Assembly: GCA_963691655.1 (NCBI GenBank)
Contig: OY829326.1
Span: 113,247,388 to 113,311,387, forward strand
Direction of reading: 5' to 3'
DNA: 64,000 nt
Source of the DNA: Toxonevra muliebris
Lineage: Eukaryota > Arthropoda > Insecta > Diptera > Pallopteridae
A program made the translations under genes and the position numbers. The notes beneath the pieces were generated by a model, which did not search any database, was not told where the DNA came from, and worked only from the letters and a program-made list of their open reading frames with translations. Shown here one piece after another: positions 1-11,463 of this stretch; the stretch's first letter is position 1, and each line of letters starts with the position of its first letter.

Positions 1-599
1 GTTTTGACCCCGAAAACCTCAGAGCAACATGCTTCGACCTGATACGTTTTAATAATTCGTCCTTCATATTTGATCCGCCATTTTAAATTTTTCAAATCTG
101 ACTGCCGATTTGTAACCAGCGACTCTTAAAACACTTCGGACCATTGCACTTTTCATTATGTCTGGCCGTGGGTGTAAGTAAGATAAAGTCTGATCTGTGT
201 AAATTTGTTTTCTGCATCCTTGGACATAAAAACACCCTCTGCTCTAAGGGCGCATATTTCAGCATTAAATTTCTGATATTAGCAAAGTTTGTTACAACTC
301 AGGATTCAGCTCTACATTTTTTGAAAAATGACCAAAAACGCCCTTTTTATTGGTTCTAACCCTTTTTTTTCGAAATCGTGACGTGATGGAAAGTTTTTGG
401 CGCCATATTCGTGTTCAGTACAAAAAAACTCATCTTATTCCCAGGACAGTGTTATGGATTGGAAAGAATTAGTTGAATGCAAAACTGGTTCAGACTATGT
501 GTGTGAGAGAAACTGTACTAAGGCCAAGGGTAAGGTTGTTATTCGAAACTGGAAGAAAATCTTGTAACATTTTCTATAAGATTGCTTCAGAAAGATGTT
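1..599. other. No gene; decayed dispersed repeat
   Basis: No supported gene. The first 130 bases contain the words 'atccgccatttt' (near 80) and 'accagcgac' (near 116). Similar words recur in the foldback and dispersed repeats at 16.7, 24.4 and 39 kb, so this is probably a degraded copy of a related repeat. From about 440 the sequence may already belong to the LINE remnant that follows, but I could not follow a frame there. Confidence 0.3.
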
Positions 600-1375
600 C
601 AAAAATGTTTAATTTTTTACACTTATCAATCAAGCGTCCAAGTGGCTTATTCGCAACGATTCATTCGATAAGAATATCTGCATCTACACGGACAGCCAAG
701 CAGCAATCAAGTCCCTTGCCGGTGTTTTCACTACATCAAAGCTTGTTCTCGACTGCCGATCTTCACTCAACATTTTGTCGAGTCACTCGCAGGTCCACCT
801 ATATTGGGTGCCTGGACATATGGATATTTCAGGTAACTGCAATGCCGACGAATTAGCAAAACAGGGCTCGCAGCTTACAGATATATCACCCCTTCCTGCA
901 CAATTGGTGTCCCTCTTACATCTACTAAATTAGCCATTAAGCAAAACTACCTTGAAGAAGCAAAAGGATCCTGGGTAGCGGAGCATACCTGTGGTATTAC
1001 CAGGCTAACATGGACCACTATGGACAATAGACGAACTAGACAGCTACTCAACCTTAGCAGAAACTCCATCAGCATTACGACTTCGGTGCTCACGGGACAC
1101 TGCATAATGGGGAGACATGCTGCAAGACTAGGACTGCCTTTCAATGACTTCTGTCGGGGCTGCGGCTCTGAGGAAGAAGAAGAAACAGTCCTCCATTTCA
1201 TGTGCGAATGCCCATCCCTGGCCAGGAGGAGACTAAAACTCCTGGGCTCACCTTTCTTCACTAGTCTGTCCGAGCTATCATCCGTAAATATTAAGGACAT
1301 AGCCAGATTTATTATGGAATCCTCATGGTTCTCCAATTCGTAAATGGGGGAGTCGCGCCGTACTGTGGCATCACA
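600..1375 (+). pseudogene. Non-LTR retrotransposon 3' remnant (RNase H plus C-terminal zinc knuckle)
   Basis: This is the 3' end of a LINE polyprotein, broken by frameshifts and stops. Around 660-870 one frame reads an RNase H domain. It has the TDSQAAIK core near 698 (catalytic Asp in TDS) and a WVPGHxxxxGNxxAD block near 810, with ADELAKQG following. After stop codons near 930-1010 another frame (about 1020-1343) gives the C-terminal CxxC...HxxxC zinc knuckle (CRGCGSEEEEETVLHFMCEC) and ends at a TAA at 1341. An RNase H domain after the reverse transcriptase is known for I, LOA and R1-type clades, not jockey, so one of those is likely; the RT itself is absent. A 95%-plus identical copy of the last 300 bases lies at 32704-33088. 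This copy loses similarity near 1375 and lacks the (CCTAA)n tail, so its true 3' end is missing. Confidence 0.85.
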
Positions 1376-2213
1376 GCAAAATTATCATCAGCAAAATTAA
1401 ACTCAATAGAGATAATGCCCTAGTTTTACTTTCTTCAGATATAGTCGAAATACTCAAAACATTATCTTAAGTTTTTCATAATGCAGAACTTTTTATTTGG
1501 CTCTTCCTCTTTCCCTCTCCTATTAACCTATCTCGCTTCCCCAATCAACAATGCTTTGCATTTACAAAGATCTTATCCTGTGATGGAAACTGGTTTTGAA
1601 CCGAACCATCCGCAATTTGTATGGGTCGAACCGAATCATGAACCAAATCGTTTTTGTTTTTTTTTATTTGAGGCAAACCAAAACAAAACCCGTGGTTTAG
1701 TACAAGACAAAAAGTTATCCCAGCTTTTTGTGTACAAGGTATATTGGTTTGACCAACAAAAGCCAAGGTTAGGTGTCGTACACACTTTGTGTATACGGTA
1801 GATTAGCTTTGATCTAGTAACGGTTATAACGGTTACCCCCTTGGTAACGTAACACATTTTTTTTTCGACATTTTAAAGTACTTTATGAAGTTCACATCCT
1901 TAATATCGCTTATAGAATATTCAGATATTGCTTGCTAATGTTTTTTACATTAATAATTTTGATATATATAAAAATAAAAATTAACTTTTCAACGTTTAAC
2001 AAAAGAAAAACAGTTGCACAAGAGAACGTTGTGTCCATTTTTCTGAAATTCAAAAATACAGTCAGTTTCTATGTCATCTTTTTCTAGTCATCTTAAGCGT
2101 CAGAGTAGTAGTCAGTAGCATACTTTAACTTCGATAATTTTCTGGTATTTCTAACTATGTCGCTTATGAGAAGGAAAATGGTGACATAAGAAAATATTTG
2201 AAAAGTTGTTGAA
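1376..2213. other. No gene seen
   Basis: AT-rich sequence without a supported gene. The part near 1585-1660 carries repeated 'gaaccgaa/gaaccaaa' words, and 1810-1850 carries an 'aacggttataacggttac' motif. Neither could be tied to a defined element. Confidence 0.5.
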
Positions 2214-2215
2214 TA

Positions 2216-3470
2216 AGGAGTGAGATCGAAAAAATCTTAACATATATATAAAATTCAATAATTTTTAAACGGTTGATCTTAGAGTTTTGATTTTTTTTTA
2301 TTTAATTGATAATATTTTACAAATAACAGAAAAATATAACTTTTATAGTTCTAACCACTATTTATGAACTCGTGGACCTTTTTTGGTAAGCCTTCCATTT
2401 GGGATTTGATAGTTGTTTCAGACACCTTTTTGGAACAGTTTGCCCATCTCCTTTTAAAATCTTCGATAGTTTGGGACACCTTTTTTGTGCTCTTTAAGTT
2501 TCTTTTCACAAAAGCCCAATATCTCTCCACTGATCTTAGCTCCGGACAATTTGGAGGATTGGCCTCTCTTGGTACAAAAACTATGTTATTACTTTGGTAC
2601 CAGAGCTTTCTTGCCGTAGTGACATGATGCCAAATCGGGCCAAAAATATGTGAAGTCTTTTTTCAAACATTCTTCGATATATATTTCGGTATTTATAGAG
2701 CCCACTGTAACAAATGACTTGCTTCTTTTGCCGCAACTACATAAAGCTTGCCATACCAGGAATTTTTTAGGAAATTTTGTCTGCTTTTGGATTCAAAATT
2801 GTTCTGCGACATTTCCTCGAGCATCAGCAACATAAAAATTTTGACCCGGAAGCTGCGTAAAATCTGCCAGTACATGTGTTTCGTCGTCCATTATACAACA
2901 TGAATATTTTTGTATGAAATTCGATTTTAATTTCCGAGCCCTACTTTGGCGTCTAAATTTTTTGCAGCATTCCTGTCTCGAAGTTTTTGGACATTGTATA
3001 TTTTTGAACATTCAAACTTTCCGCACCAAATAGTCACAGCACTGAGCTAACCGGGCAGCTTTTCTACCAGATGTGTTTGGAGATCTTTTCAATATGTTTT
3101 CTACTTTCTTGGCTTTCCCAATATCATGTGGTCCTTATTTTCTTCCCGAACCAGGTTTCCTATTGATGGCCAAATTCTCCTGAAACTATTTAATAACACT
3201 GGAAACAGTTTGACGGCAGACCTTTAATTCTTTAGCCAATTTTTTGTAGGACCAATTTGGATTTTTTTTGAAAATTTTTAATAATTTTAAAACGTACTTC
3301 TTTTTCTTCACTCATTTTGATCAAACTCACAATAAATCAACATGTTTGTCATTAAAAATAACAACTGACATATTTTTCAAAGATAACTAGATCAAAGAAA
3401 TTTTTAAATTTTACACCCAAAAAAAATTATTAGGTAAAACGTGTGTTAAGATTTTTTCAATCTCACTCCT
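2216..3470 (-). mobile_element. Tc1/mariner-superfamily transposon, DD37E-type, copy 1
   Basis: A 1255-bp element with terminal inverted repeats starting AGGAGTGAGATYGAAAAAAT, matching for about 27 bp with one difference between ends. It is flanked on both sides by TA (2214-2215 and 3471-3472), the standard target duplication of this superfamily. It carries a transposase on the minus strand that is broken by small deletions. A second copy lies at 53504-54738. The two copies differ by indels in different places, so they are independent decayed insertions rather than a recent duplication of the region. Confidence 0.93.
2351..3315 (-). pseudogene. DD37E-type transposase, broken
   Basis: Decayed transposase. 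The likely start is the ATG at 3315-3313 (MSEE...), and the C-terminus is at a TAG at 2353-2351. The first catalytic Asp is visible in the MDDETHV block (frame around 2793-3011), followed by FTQLPGQNFYVADARGN. The second Asp is in RPDLASCHYG near 2620. Compared with the copy at 53.6 kb, this one has lost about 25 bp near 2650 and a few bases near 2600, both shifting the frame. Its C-terminus reads on past the point where the other copy has a stop. It cannot make active transposase. Confidence 0.85.
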
Positions 3471-3570
3471 TACTATAGATTATAAATTTTATTTTGCATT
3501 TTTTCGCGAACATAAACTTGATAAAAACCTCTCGAAAATTTAAATTTGCCGTATGCAATCGATGTTACGA

Positions 3571-3821
3571 CGACCTCGATAGTCGAGTGGGTAGTGCACT
3601 AGGCTTTCATCTGGGAGGTTCGGGTTCGATTCCCGTCTTCGTCTGGTGGTTAATTTTCATTACTTTCTTATATTCACCATCAATATGAAGTGTATGAGAA
3701 TTATAAGATAGTGTACAAGTACACACCCTGGACGTTGAACTATAGGTCCAACTATGTGGTATTACAATGGGCCGTTCAGGCCTAAGTGTGTCTGTCGACA
3801 GCCACTCCCAACCTAACCTAA
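3571..3821 (+). mobile_element. tRNA-derived SINE with LINE-matched tail
   Basis: The head (about 3571-3642) looks like a tRNA gene. It has an A-box-like TAGTCGAGTGGGTAG at 3580 and a perfect B box GGTTCGATTCC at 3623-3633, the internal RNA polymerase III promoter. It is followed by a non-tRNA body containing 'gtgtacaagtacacacc' (about 3711) and 'gaactataggtcc'. The tail (about 3755-3821) contains 'tggtattacaatggg' and ends 'gccactcccaacctaaccta'. That tail matches the last 80 bases of the RNase H LINE copy at 32704-33088, which suggests the SINE uses that LINE's machinery. It is not a functional tRNA gene: the anticodon arm and acceptor pairing are not credible. I could not define a target duplication. 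Confidence 0.75.
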
Positions 3822-3835
3822 CACAGTTGATGACC

Positions 3836-3920
3836 CTGCCCCCGCCCAGGTAACACTTCGTAACAAATTGTCTGACCCCCCGCCCCCCTCCTCTCGCGTT
3901 ACGTAATATGTGAACGGCCC
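3836..3920 (-). mobile_element. MITE fragment (GGCCGTTCACATATTACG family)
   Basis: About 85 bases matching, in reverse orientation, the left end of the element at 29707-30076. Shared features are the terminal block AGGGGCCGTTCACATATTAC, the following C/G homopolymer-rich part and 'gacaatttgttacgaagtgttac'. Only one terminus is present, so it is truncated. It abuts the SINE tail. Confidence 0.75.
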
Positions 3921-4617
3921 CTAATAAGGCGTGGCAGGTATGGTCGATCTAGCTATGTTCGTCTGTCTTTGTAGGCTATAACTTGAACAGTCTTTTTCTT
4001 ATTTTTTTCAGACTGGAATAAGTTCTGAAGTAATTTTATCCGAATTCAGTTTACCTAAGAGTAACTTTTCTGAAGCGTATATATAAATATTTGGATATGT
4101 AGTCGTTTTCATATCTGCCACATCTGCTTATAAATATTACAAGCATTCCACCAAACTTTAATAGCAGGATGCAAGGTTTAAAAAGATACGGATCATTTGA
4201 TTCTGTTTCTTATTATAATGACTGTTATTGTATTCAAAGTAAATCACAATCAATTGTGTCCCTTCATTGGATAAAGGAACAGTAGAAATAACAGAAATAT
4301 AAGTTACACAAGCATACAAGTTACCAATACCTTTATAAAATAACTCCCTCTGCTTCTACTTGTTCATCTTTTCTTAAAGAAAAATATGTTTCTGATAAGC
4401 AATTTTTCCATAATGCCAACCGATATTATCACAAAGTCAGACACAATAGAACTCTAAGATGATAAAGAGTTCCAAAACAAAAACAACAACAACAACCACA
4501 GCAACAAAAATAAAAATGCAAAATAAACAACGCAAAGTTGCGCAAAATAGTGAGTGACAAAGGAGCATAAAGTACAGAAAATCATAAGGAAACTGCCTGA
4601 AGAAGTCGTCAAAAAAC

Positions 4618-4648
<31 letters not shown>

Positions 4649-5885
4649 GGTGAAAGGGGAAGTACTTAAAGTACAGACTCTTATGTTGACAAAAACGACA
4701 ACGCATTTTCCACACAACAAAGTTTATAAAGTAAACAATAATACGTTCGCACGATTAACTTGGGTTATACAAAACAATATTGAGTATTAAACAAACAAAC
4801 AAACGCACACACAGACACACACACATACACAAATATTTATGTATAGAAAATGAGTAGGCATCTCTGAACACCTCCTCTCAACTTCACTACTTCACTCATA
4901 TAAAGTTTATAATATCTACGAGTATATACAGTACTTTATGCGCTTTATTTAGTGTAACAATTTTAGTCGCATGACATACATACAAATGTATGTGGTTCGT
5001 GCTCATATGACAAACAGACAGACAGACAGACAGGCAGAGTGACAAAAACTGGCAGTTTAGATTGACTGCCTGACTGACGACAGTCACACTAACGTCTTTG
5101 GTTTAGGATTTCGTTACTTTTTTATTTTTGTTATCGTTTCGGGTTCTGCCTACAGGTTCTTTTGTTAACTCTTGGCGCAAAAAAAAAAAAAAAAAAATAT
5201 CCTTTGTTCGTTTTTATTATTTTAGTATTTAGCTTTTTTGATTTTTTTTTTTTTTGCTATCAGCAACAAAAGTGCTTTGCTAAAAGTGCAAAATCATTTT
5301 GTTTTGTTAAGGAACTGTTGAATTTGTCACAGTTTCTCATAACAAAAATTCAATCGAATAAATAGTAGCCTTTTTAAATGTACATATAGGCAGATTTACT
5401 TTTTATTCCTTTCAAAAAGGCAGCAGGTAAATAATCCTTGAGAAATTTTCCATTTTCATGTTCATGCAAATGTTAGAACTAGAGTCTAGACTAATATATT
5501 TAATAGCTTGCCATCAAGAAAGTTTACTGTAAAATGGTTGCACAAGTGGATCTAAATATGTAATGCTGAATACTAAACTTAAATAGTCCAAATCCCCATT
5601 CAAAATAAACATTTTATAAAAGCGAGCATAATTCTGTAAAATTACCACAAAAGGAAAGAATTTTTTTTGACTGAATTCAGTCACTTTTCAAACCACTAAA
5701 ATTAATGAAAATCTCAAAAGATTGGAAATTAAAAAAAAAAAAAAACAGTACTGCATTAATTCAATTATTTACAAAAATGTGGGAAAATAGGAAATGTCAT
5801 TCCTAATCACCAGAGATCATAAAAATAACCACGGTAAACTTTGATTTCTAAAATTCAAATTTTAAAATTTCCGTCTGTTTGCTAT
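3921..5885. other. No gene; simple repeats
   Basis: No supported gene. It contains A-runs near 4617-4641 and 5180, a CA-rich run near 4803-4830 and a (GACA)n microsatellite at about 5009-5035. Reading frames here of 60-90 codons are translations of these runs. A pyrimidine-rich acceptor-like site occurs near 4011 (cttatttttttcag), but I found no convincing exon after it. Confidence 0.5.
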
Positions 5886-6640
5886 AACCCTTTCGGTGCC
5901 ATGGTAACACCGGTGGCACAAGATAATTTCATTTTAAAATATTTTTTTTTTGTTAATTTTCAATCGCTCACAGTTTTTACAAAATTTGTCTAACTACACA
6001 ACATTTTTAATATGTTGTTACTCAAACATGGTTATCCATATTTTTAAATTTTCATTTACTTTTTTGGAAATACAAGTTTTACTATGGGTCACCGGTGACC
6101 CTAACATCTTCAATAGAAACTTTTTAAGAACTTTTTTATAATGAAACGGGGGTCGAAGAATTCGATTCAGGACTCGGTTTTGTTCTATCGGTTCTAATTT
6201 CCTTACGGTCAAAAAAGGATTAAGTGAAAAAATATCTAATAAAAATGCACAAAAAAGTTTATAAAATGAATCTCATTGAAAGCCACAGAGTCACCGGTGA
6301 CCCATAAAAGTTCAGGCCTTCAGAGGCGTAAAATGTCTGTTTTTGTCAAAAAATTTTAACAAGAAATTAGGGTCAGATAATACGGTTTGGCACGTGTGGT
6401 CTGGCCAGACCCCTAACAAAACAGGTAAAATATTTTTTTGTCTCATTAATTTTTACATTTTATTTTAAGGTATAATAATATACAATACAATATAATATAT
6501 ATATTTATAAATGAAGCGTTGTGGCATAATGTGAATAATATTTGTCTTATTGATTCATCAAACGCATTAGAAGCAAACATAGTCCACTTTTGAGTCCTGT
6601 TCTCATATAAAATATGTGCGGGTCTGGCCCGACCATATCC
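5886..6640. repeat. Cluster of perfect palindromes, possible left end of a decayed DNA element
   Basis: Five near-perfect GC-rich palindromes occur in otherwise AT-rich DNA: 'ggtgccatggtaacaccggtggcac' (5895), GGGTCACCGGTGACCC (6086), a second GTCACCGGTGACCC (6290), GGTCTGGCCAGACC (6398) and a GGGTCTGGCCCGACC version (6614). A matching GGTCTGGCTGGACCC occurs at 8279, just before 'gatggttaa' (8306-8313). The left edge 'taaccctttcggtgcc' (5886) and the reverse complement of the 8290-8313 edge resemble each other. The whole 5886-8313 interval may therefore be one old element, interrupted by the hAT at 6883-7975. The reading frame at 6653-6898 within it is not recognisable. Confidence 0.4.
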
Positions 6641-6882
6641 TTATAAATATCCTTGTATGACTCAGATCCTTTATTTTTAAATAAGATAGACAATGAATAT
6701 TTGAGAAAAGTCACAAAATTTGAAGCCGCTAGCTTAATCAGAAATATAATAAAACAAGTCGGTAAAGCCCCAGTAACTGGGCCTATTTTTTTGCGGAAGA
6801 AATCTTTTTATGAAAAAAAAAAAATAACAAAAGCGAACCCAACTACTCGTTGGTGTTTGTTTCGTTATTTGTGTATGCAGAT

Positions 6883-7975
6883 CAGGGATGCCAACTAATT
6901 TTTTCTTTCTCCTCGATAAGTCTCGCGAAATTCCCCGATTTTCGACCAAATTCCCCGTACCGGTATAATTTCATATTATAACAGTACGATACGCACTTTT
7001 CGCATAAACATTTTATATAAACGAAAAATACCCTTTACGTAGGCTTAGAGATACTCTCGGTCAGAGTTATTTTAAGGGGCTCTGCACTTTCTTGGTTAAA
7101 AGTTTTTTATCAATTTTTTTTGAATTGATAAATGGATAAAAAAAAAATTTTCTAACATCTATTTAAAGACTTCAAGTACAAGATAATTAAAAAAAAAATT
7201 ATATAAAGAGTTTTTTGCAGCTTCATGGAAGACGTTTTGAAAATCGTCAAACGCAATGGCGTACGTGATTGCGGCTCACTGGAACATCTAACAAAATACC
7301 ATTAGAAATATTATAACTGCACTCTCAGGACATAATAGGATTATTTTGTTTGACCAACAATTCACAAAATGGCAGACCGCAAAAATTAGTTTTCTCAAAA
7401 ATTGGACTTTTTTTGTAAAAACAAAGTTCCAAATTGAGGAAAGAATTAACCAAACTTACATCTTGGGGCCATTGTTGTGTAGAAGAACATATTTAAATTT
7501 CAGTTATCGTGCACGCCAACGGCAAAAACCTTGTTTTGAGAAAAATTGGTTTAAAGTTTTGACTATCGGTTTTTATATATAATGTTTTATAATAGCTGAC
7601 CATAATTTGCAAGCTTATAGGTTACAGTCACCAAAAACTAACAGTTATTAATTAGAAGGTGCTAAATAAAGGCACAGCTAAGCCTTTATGGACGGCTGAA
7701 AGAGAAGCCGAAGCACTGCGCAATCGCGTTGAACTGTCTAAATACTAAACGTAAACAGTGTTGCAATGTTTTTATGGTGTTGGTTGCGAATGCGCCAGAA
7801 TTGTATTTAGGAGTATAAAATGTAGCAAAAAATATTCTACAGACTGTTTGGGATATTTTAATATTAAAAGCTGAACGACTTCAAATTCCCCGCAAAAAAC
7901 AGCTCATTCCCCGATTCCCCGCAATAATTAAAATTACCCGCAAATCGCGGAATTCCCCGCAAGTTGGCATCGCTG
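6883..7975 (+). mobile_element. Non-autonomous hAT element, family CAGNGATGCCAACT, copy 1
   Basis: Terminal inverted repeats CAGGGATGCCAACT / AGTTGGCATCGCTG, with the CAGNG start typical of hAT, are flanked by a perfect 8-bp duplication 'atgcagat' (6875-6882 and 7976-7983). Near both ends the motif 'aattcccc' is repeated several times in either orientation (6938, 6950, 7883, 7904, 7951), resembling the subterminal transposase-binding repeats of hAT elements. No transposase domain was recognised. Two relatives lie at 12289-13203 and 31358 onward. Confidence 0.92.
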
Positions 7976-7983
7976 ATGCAGAT

Positions 7984-9226
7984 AATTGGTTAGATTATTC
8001 TGACAGAAATCGTTACTCATGTATTCTCTCTCCCGCTTAAGCAATAATTTTTAAATAAATAAAATAATAATTAAACGATGAATGCAATGCTTTGTTTAAC
8101 GAGCGAATTTTAAAAACTTCTGACGCTAATATTTTGGAATTGGCCTAACCGAACTTTTGGCTAACCTACTTGTCTCTGTAATAGATATATAATATGAGAG
8201 TTTAGCACTTCTGAATCTTCTGGAATAAGGATGTAGTTGCACTAATAAATGTATAGATTGCAATTGAAATCGAAAAAGGTCTGGCTGGACCCATGTGCCA
8301 AAGGGATGGTTAAGTGGCTTAGAAAGGGTTTATAAGATGTGATTAGTTTGATCGTGACAATTGGCGGGCAATAGCAAATAAAGTAGGAGAGAGTCTCTTT
8401 AATGTATTGTGTGGCATAGATAGTTCGGCTTCGTGTACCCATGTCTAGTATCACGTCAATCAAAGTCTGCACCAATATGGTGAAGTTGGTACCAGGATCG
8501 TTTGCGGTCGTATTTTGAGTATATTTTCTTAGTCGCAGCTAAGGTAGCTAAGCGTACTGATTTTGTCAGTGCCTGTACTAATATTTTAGTTAAAATCAGC
8601 AAGCTAACCTATTGAGCTTTGGAGTCTGCACTGCTTTTGTACCAATCAATTTTCTTGAACTTTTTTTTTTAAATACTGATTCTAAAATATTAAAATCAGC
8701 ATGCAAATATACCGAGTTTTGAACTATACTTTGCTTTAGTACTGATTTTTCTAAATCTAGAACTTAAAAATCTATAGTTTAATTTTATATTTTAATAATA
8801 TTTTTAATTAATAAAATTATGTTTTTTAATGAATTTATGATAATCTTTTAATAAAAATGTAGGCAGAAATATATCGGGTAGTAGCACATTCTCAGATGTA
8901 GAAAAAATTTGCCATTGTTTTGGGTTCCTCACTTTAATGCAGCCAAAAGAACTTTCAGTTCAATGTTCACGTTCTAGAGAATAAAAATGAAAAATACGTA
9001 CCCTGGTTCTTTTAGAGAGTGAGTTTTCACTAAAGATCAAAAAGATATTAATTGCTGGAAAATGTACTTATTTGTTCTGATTGTTTTAATTCAATTTAAA
9101 TTCAATGTACTGATTTTTTAGATAAAAATCTGGTTAGCCTAGTTGCAGCGCGGGTCAAACGTCTTTTCTATATACTATCTGGAAGGATGAAGAAGCGAGT
9201 ATCATCCAGTATAGATTATAAGAATG
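7984..9226. other. No gene seen
   Basis: No supported gene. The first 330 bases include the possible right edge of the palindrome-bearing element (8278-8313). The rest is AT-rich unique-looking sequence with several 'tactgatttt' words (8555-8760, 9110), too irregular to call a tandem repeat. Confidence 0.4.
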
Positions 9227-9470
9227 TGTACAAGTACACACCTTGGTTGGTAATGGCAAAACCACCGAGCTGATAAAAAATTGCCACACAGCCGTTCGGA
9301 ATCGGCGTTAAACTGTAGGTCCTACCATCGCCACTGTGGTCTAGTGGCAGACTCTTATCTCTGGAGACCTGAGTTCGATTCTCGGCTTGGGTATGTTTCT
9401 TATCTATCTTTCTTTCTCTCTGCCTTTCTTTCTTTCTTGGGGCTTTGGTACAATAGATCTTATAGGTCAC
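9227..9470 (+). mobile_element. SINE dimer-like fragment with tRNA-like head
   Basis: The left part repeats the body of the SINE at 3.6 kb ('gtgtacaagtacacacc' at 9227) and carries a central domain 'gccgttcggaatcggc...aaactgtaggtcc' (9291-9322) shared with the SINE at 25.7 kb. Directly downstream a new tRNA-like head begins (about 9331): A-box-like TGGTCTAGTGGC at 9337 and B box GAGTTCGATTC at 9371-9381. A C/T-rich stretch with TTTC repeats follows (9396-9440). The order body-then-head suggests a headless SINE joined to the head of another, or a rearranged copy. Not a functional tRNA gene. Confidence 0.6.
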
Positions 9471-10520
9471 AGTGCCTGACTTTCGAGTCGTCCTCTTTCA
9501 AATAATAATAATCATCCAGCAAGGACAGTTTCATCTTCAAACTCACCGCGTTGGAAAAATTTTTTTAAAGCTCTTTGTGAAGTTCAATTTGAGTATTAGG
9601 TAATATGTTTTGGGTAAGATAGGCAGTGCCTACTAGGCACATTCGGTACCTGGGATGAAGGTCTACTGTGACCGTAGTTTTTGGCAGTTCAGTGCCTTAT
9701 TATTAACTTTTGCAACGCTACTTAGTTTTATATATATAGATCTGGATAACGTCACAATTGCCCTGCTTTGGAGTAGTCTTTGGTGCAATGTTGTTTTTAC
9801 AACTGAGCTTAGCCAAGAATAATCTCTAAAGATTTCACATTCTTGGTCTTTGAAGTGAACAACACTAATTCTGTTTTAATTGGATTTACATTCAGACCGC
9901 ATTAGGCAATCCAGATAGATTCAAGGCCTGTATGAAACTCCAAAAGATTCCCATGATGAGAATAACTATATACATATTTTTGTTTCTAATTTTCTATCAT
10001 CACGGGTCTGTCTAAGGCAACAAATCTAATACAAAACACAAGTAAGAAGTGCATTCCTGTAAACCTCTTTTTAAGTTCACGAAGGGTCTCGATGTATTGA
10101 TGAAAAAGGATCTAGAATTTTGATTTCCATAGTATCAAAAAAACTAATCAACCTTACAATTTAAGAGAATCATTTTTCAGTTGAAGTAACATACATCAGG
10201 GACAAAGAGACAATCGGATTGATTCATATTCGGAAACTTCTGCTCTAAGTATTTGCATGAATTTCTATAAAACATAACTTCATACTTGATTTAACGCCCA
10301 AAACTAGAAAACAATATATTATTTTGCGTGTTGAAACGAAAAGAATTTTTCATAATACTTGACAACATATTAATTAATTTTACATTAACATTAAGTAGTA
10401 AGTAGTACTTAATTATTAAATGTATTTTTTTTTTTATGTATTTATTTGAACATCATCACATTTGTTGATGTCCTAGCATAATTTTTCAAAAACAAAGTAC
10501 AAAAACTAAATAAAAGTATG
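9471..10520. other. No gene seen
   Basis: AT-rich sequence without reading frames, splice models or paired repeats that I could support. Confidence 0.5.
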
Positions 10521-10522
10521 TA

Positions 10523-11461
10523 CACCCAGAGAAATACTTACCTCGTTTGAAGAAAAACGGCTATCAAATTGAGGAAAAATGGGAATGATTTGGCGCCATA
10601 GAAACGGTTTCCTCATTTAGATATACAAAATTTCTTTGAATTGAGGAAATATTTTTTCTTTATTTTAGAGAAAATTTTCTTTGAAAGAAGGAAGTTTTCT
10701 ATAAATTAAAGAAATATGTCTTCAATTTGTAGAAATTGTGTTTTTCAAATGAATAATATTTTATTTCATTATGAGAAATTGTATATAATTTAGGTACAAT
10801 TTCCCTCAGTTTGAGGAATAATTTTTCATAAATTGAAGTCAATTTACTACCTTTTTAGATAAAAAATCCTCAATTTATGGAATATTTTCTACAATTTTGT
10901 TTTAATTAAAAGGCATAGAAATCATTTTTTTTTTACTTGTATTCATTTATTATTTTATTTTTTATATATATTTATTTTTAATAAGTATTAAGGTCGCCGC
11001 CCTGAAATGATCAAAAGTTCCTTATGGCCATCAAAAAATTATAAATTGAAGTTTATTGAAATTTATATCTTTTCAATATATTTTTTTTTTTTCACAAATT
11101 ATTTCAACAGCCACAAACACAACCGCTTCGCTTGAAATAGAGACGCCAACTAAAAAATTCAAAAGAAAAACAAAGAGTACGCGATTGTCTGCTAAGGCCA
11201 AAAGAGTAAAGCTAGTTTTTGTGTATACTAAAATTTTGTGTGGAGAACATTTTTGGTATATTCGTCTCTTTCTTACATTTTCTATGCAACTAAATTTGTA
11301 ACAATGAAGAAATAACTTGCTTCAAATTGAACACCATGGTTCCATGAAAGAAGCACATTTTTCTTCATTTTGGGGAAAATTTGCTAAAACGAGAGAAATT
11401 TTCGTGGATTCAAATTGAGGAAACTTTTTCTTTGTTTTAGAGATGGGTATTTTTCTGGGTG
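10523..11461 (+). mobile_element. CACCCAG-terminated DNA transposon, copy A
   Basis: A 939-bp element bounded by CACCCAGAGAAATAC and its reverse complement GTATTTTTCTGGGTG, with TA on both sides (10521-10522, 11462-11463). A copy at 41986-42925 is 940 bp with only scattered substitutions and is also TA-flanked, so the ends are defined twice. The interior is AT-rich with repeated 'ttgaggaaa/aaattgagg' words in both orientations. One GC-richer segment (11111-11205) reads as an exon (see findings). The TA duplication and short inverted ends fit a mariner-like MITE, but the superfamily is not proven. Confidence 0.88.
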
Positions 11462-11463
11462 TA

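Noticed and set aside
473..856. 127-codon plus-strand frame
   Set aside because: It is a shifted frame of the LINE; the true RNase H frame is offset from it (TDSQAAIK and WVPGH motifs are in another frame).
947..1336. 129-codon minus-strand frame, repeated at 32670-32984
   Set aside because: It is the complement of the LINE C-terminal zinc-knuckle region; conservation between copies reflects the retrotransposon.
3571..3642. Functional tRNA gene
   Set aside because: A and B boxes are present, but the acceptor and anticodon stems do not pair convincingly and the sequence continues into a SINE body.
4011..4030. Short exon after a strong acceptor
   Set aside because: Only 18 nt before a weak GTAATT donor, with no supporting neighbours.
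4437..4790. Overlapping frames of 78-92 codons on both strands
   Set aside because: They are translations of an A-run and adjacent AAC/AAAG-rich sequence (poly-Lys, poly-Phe).
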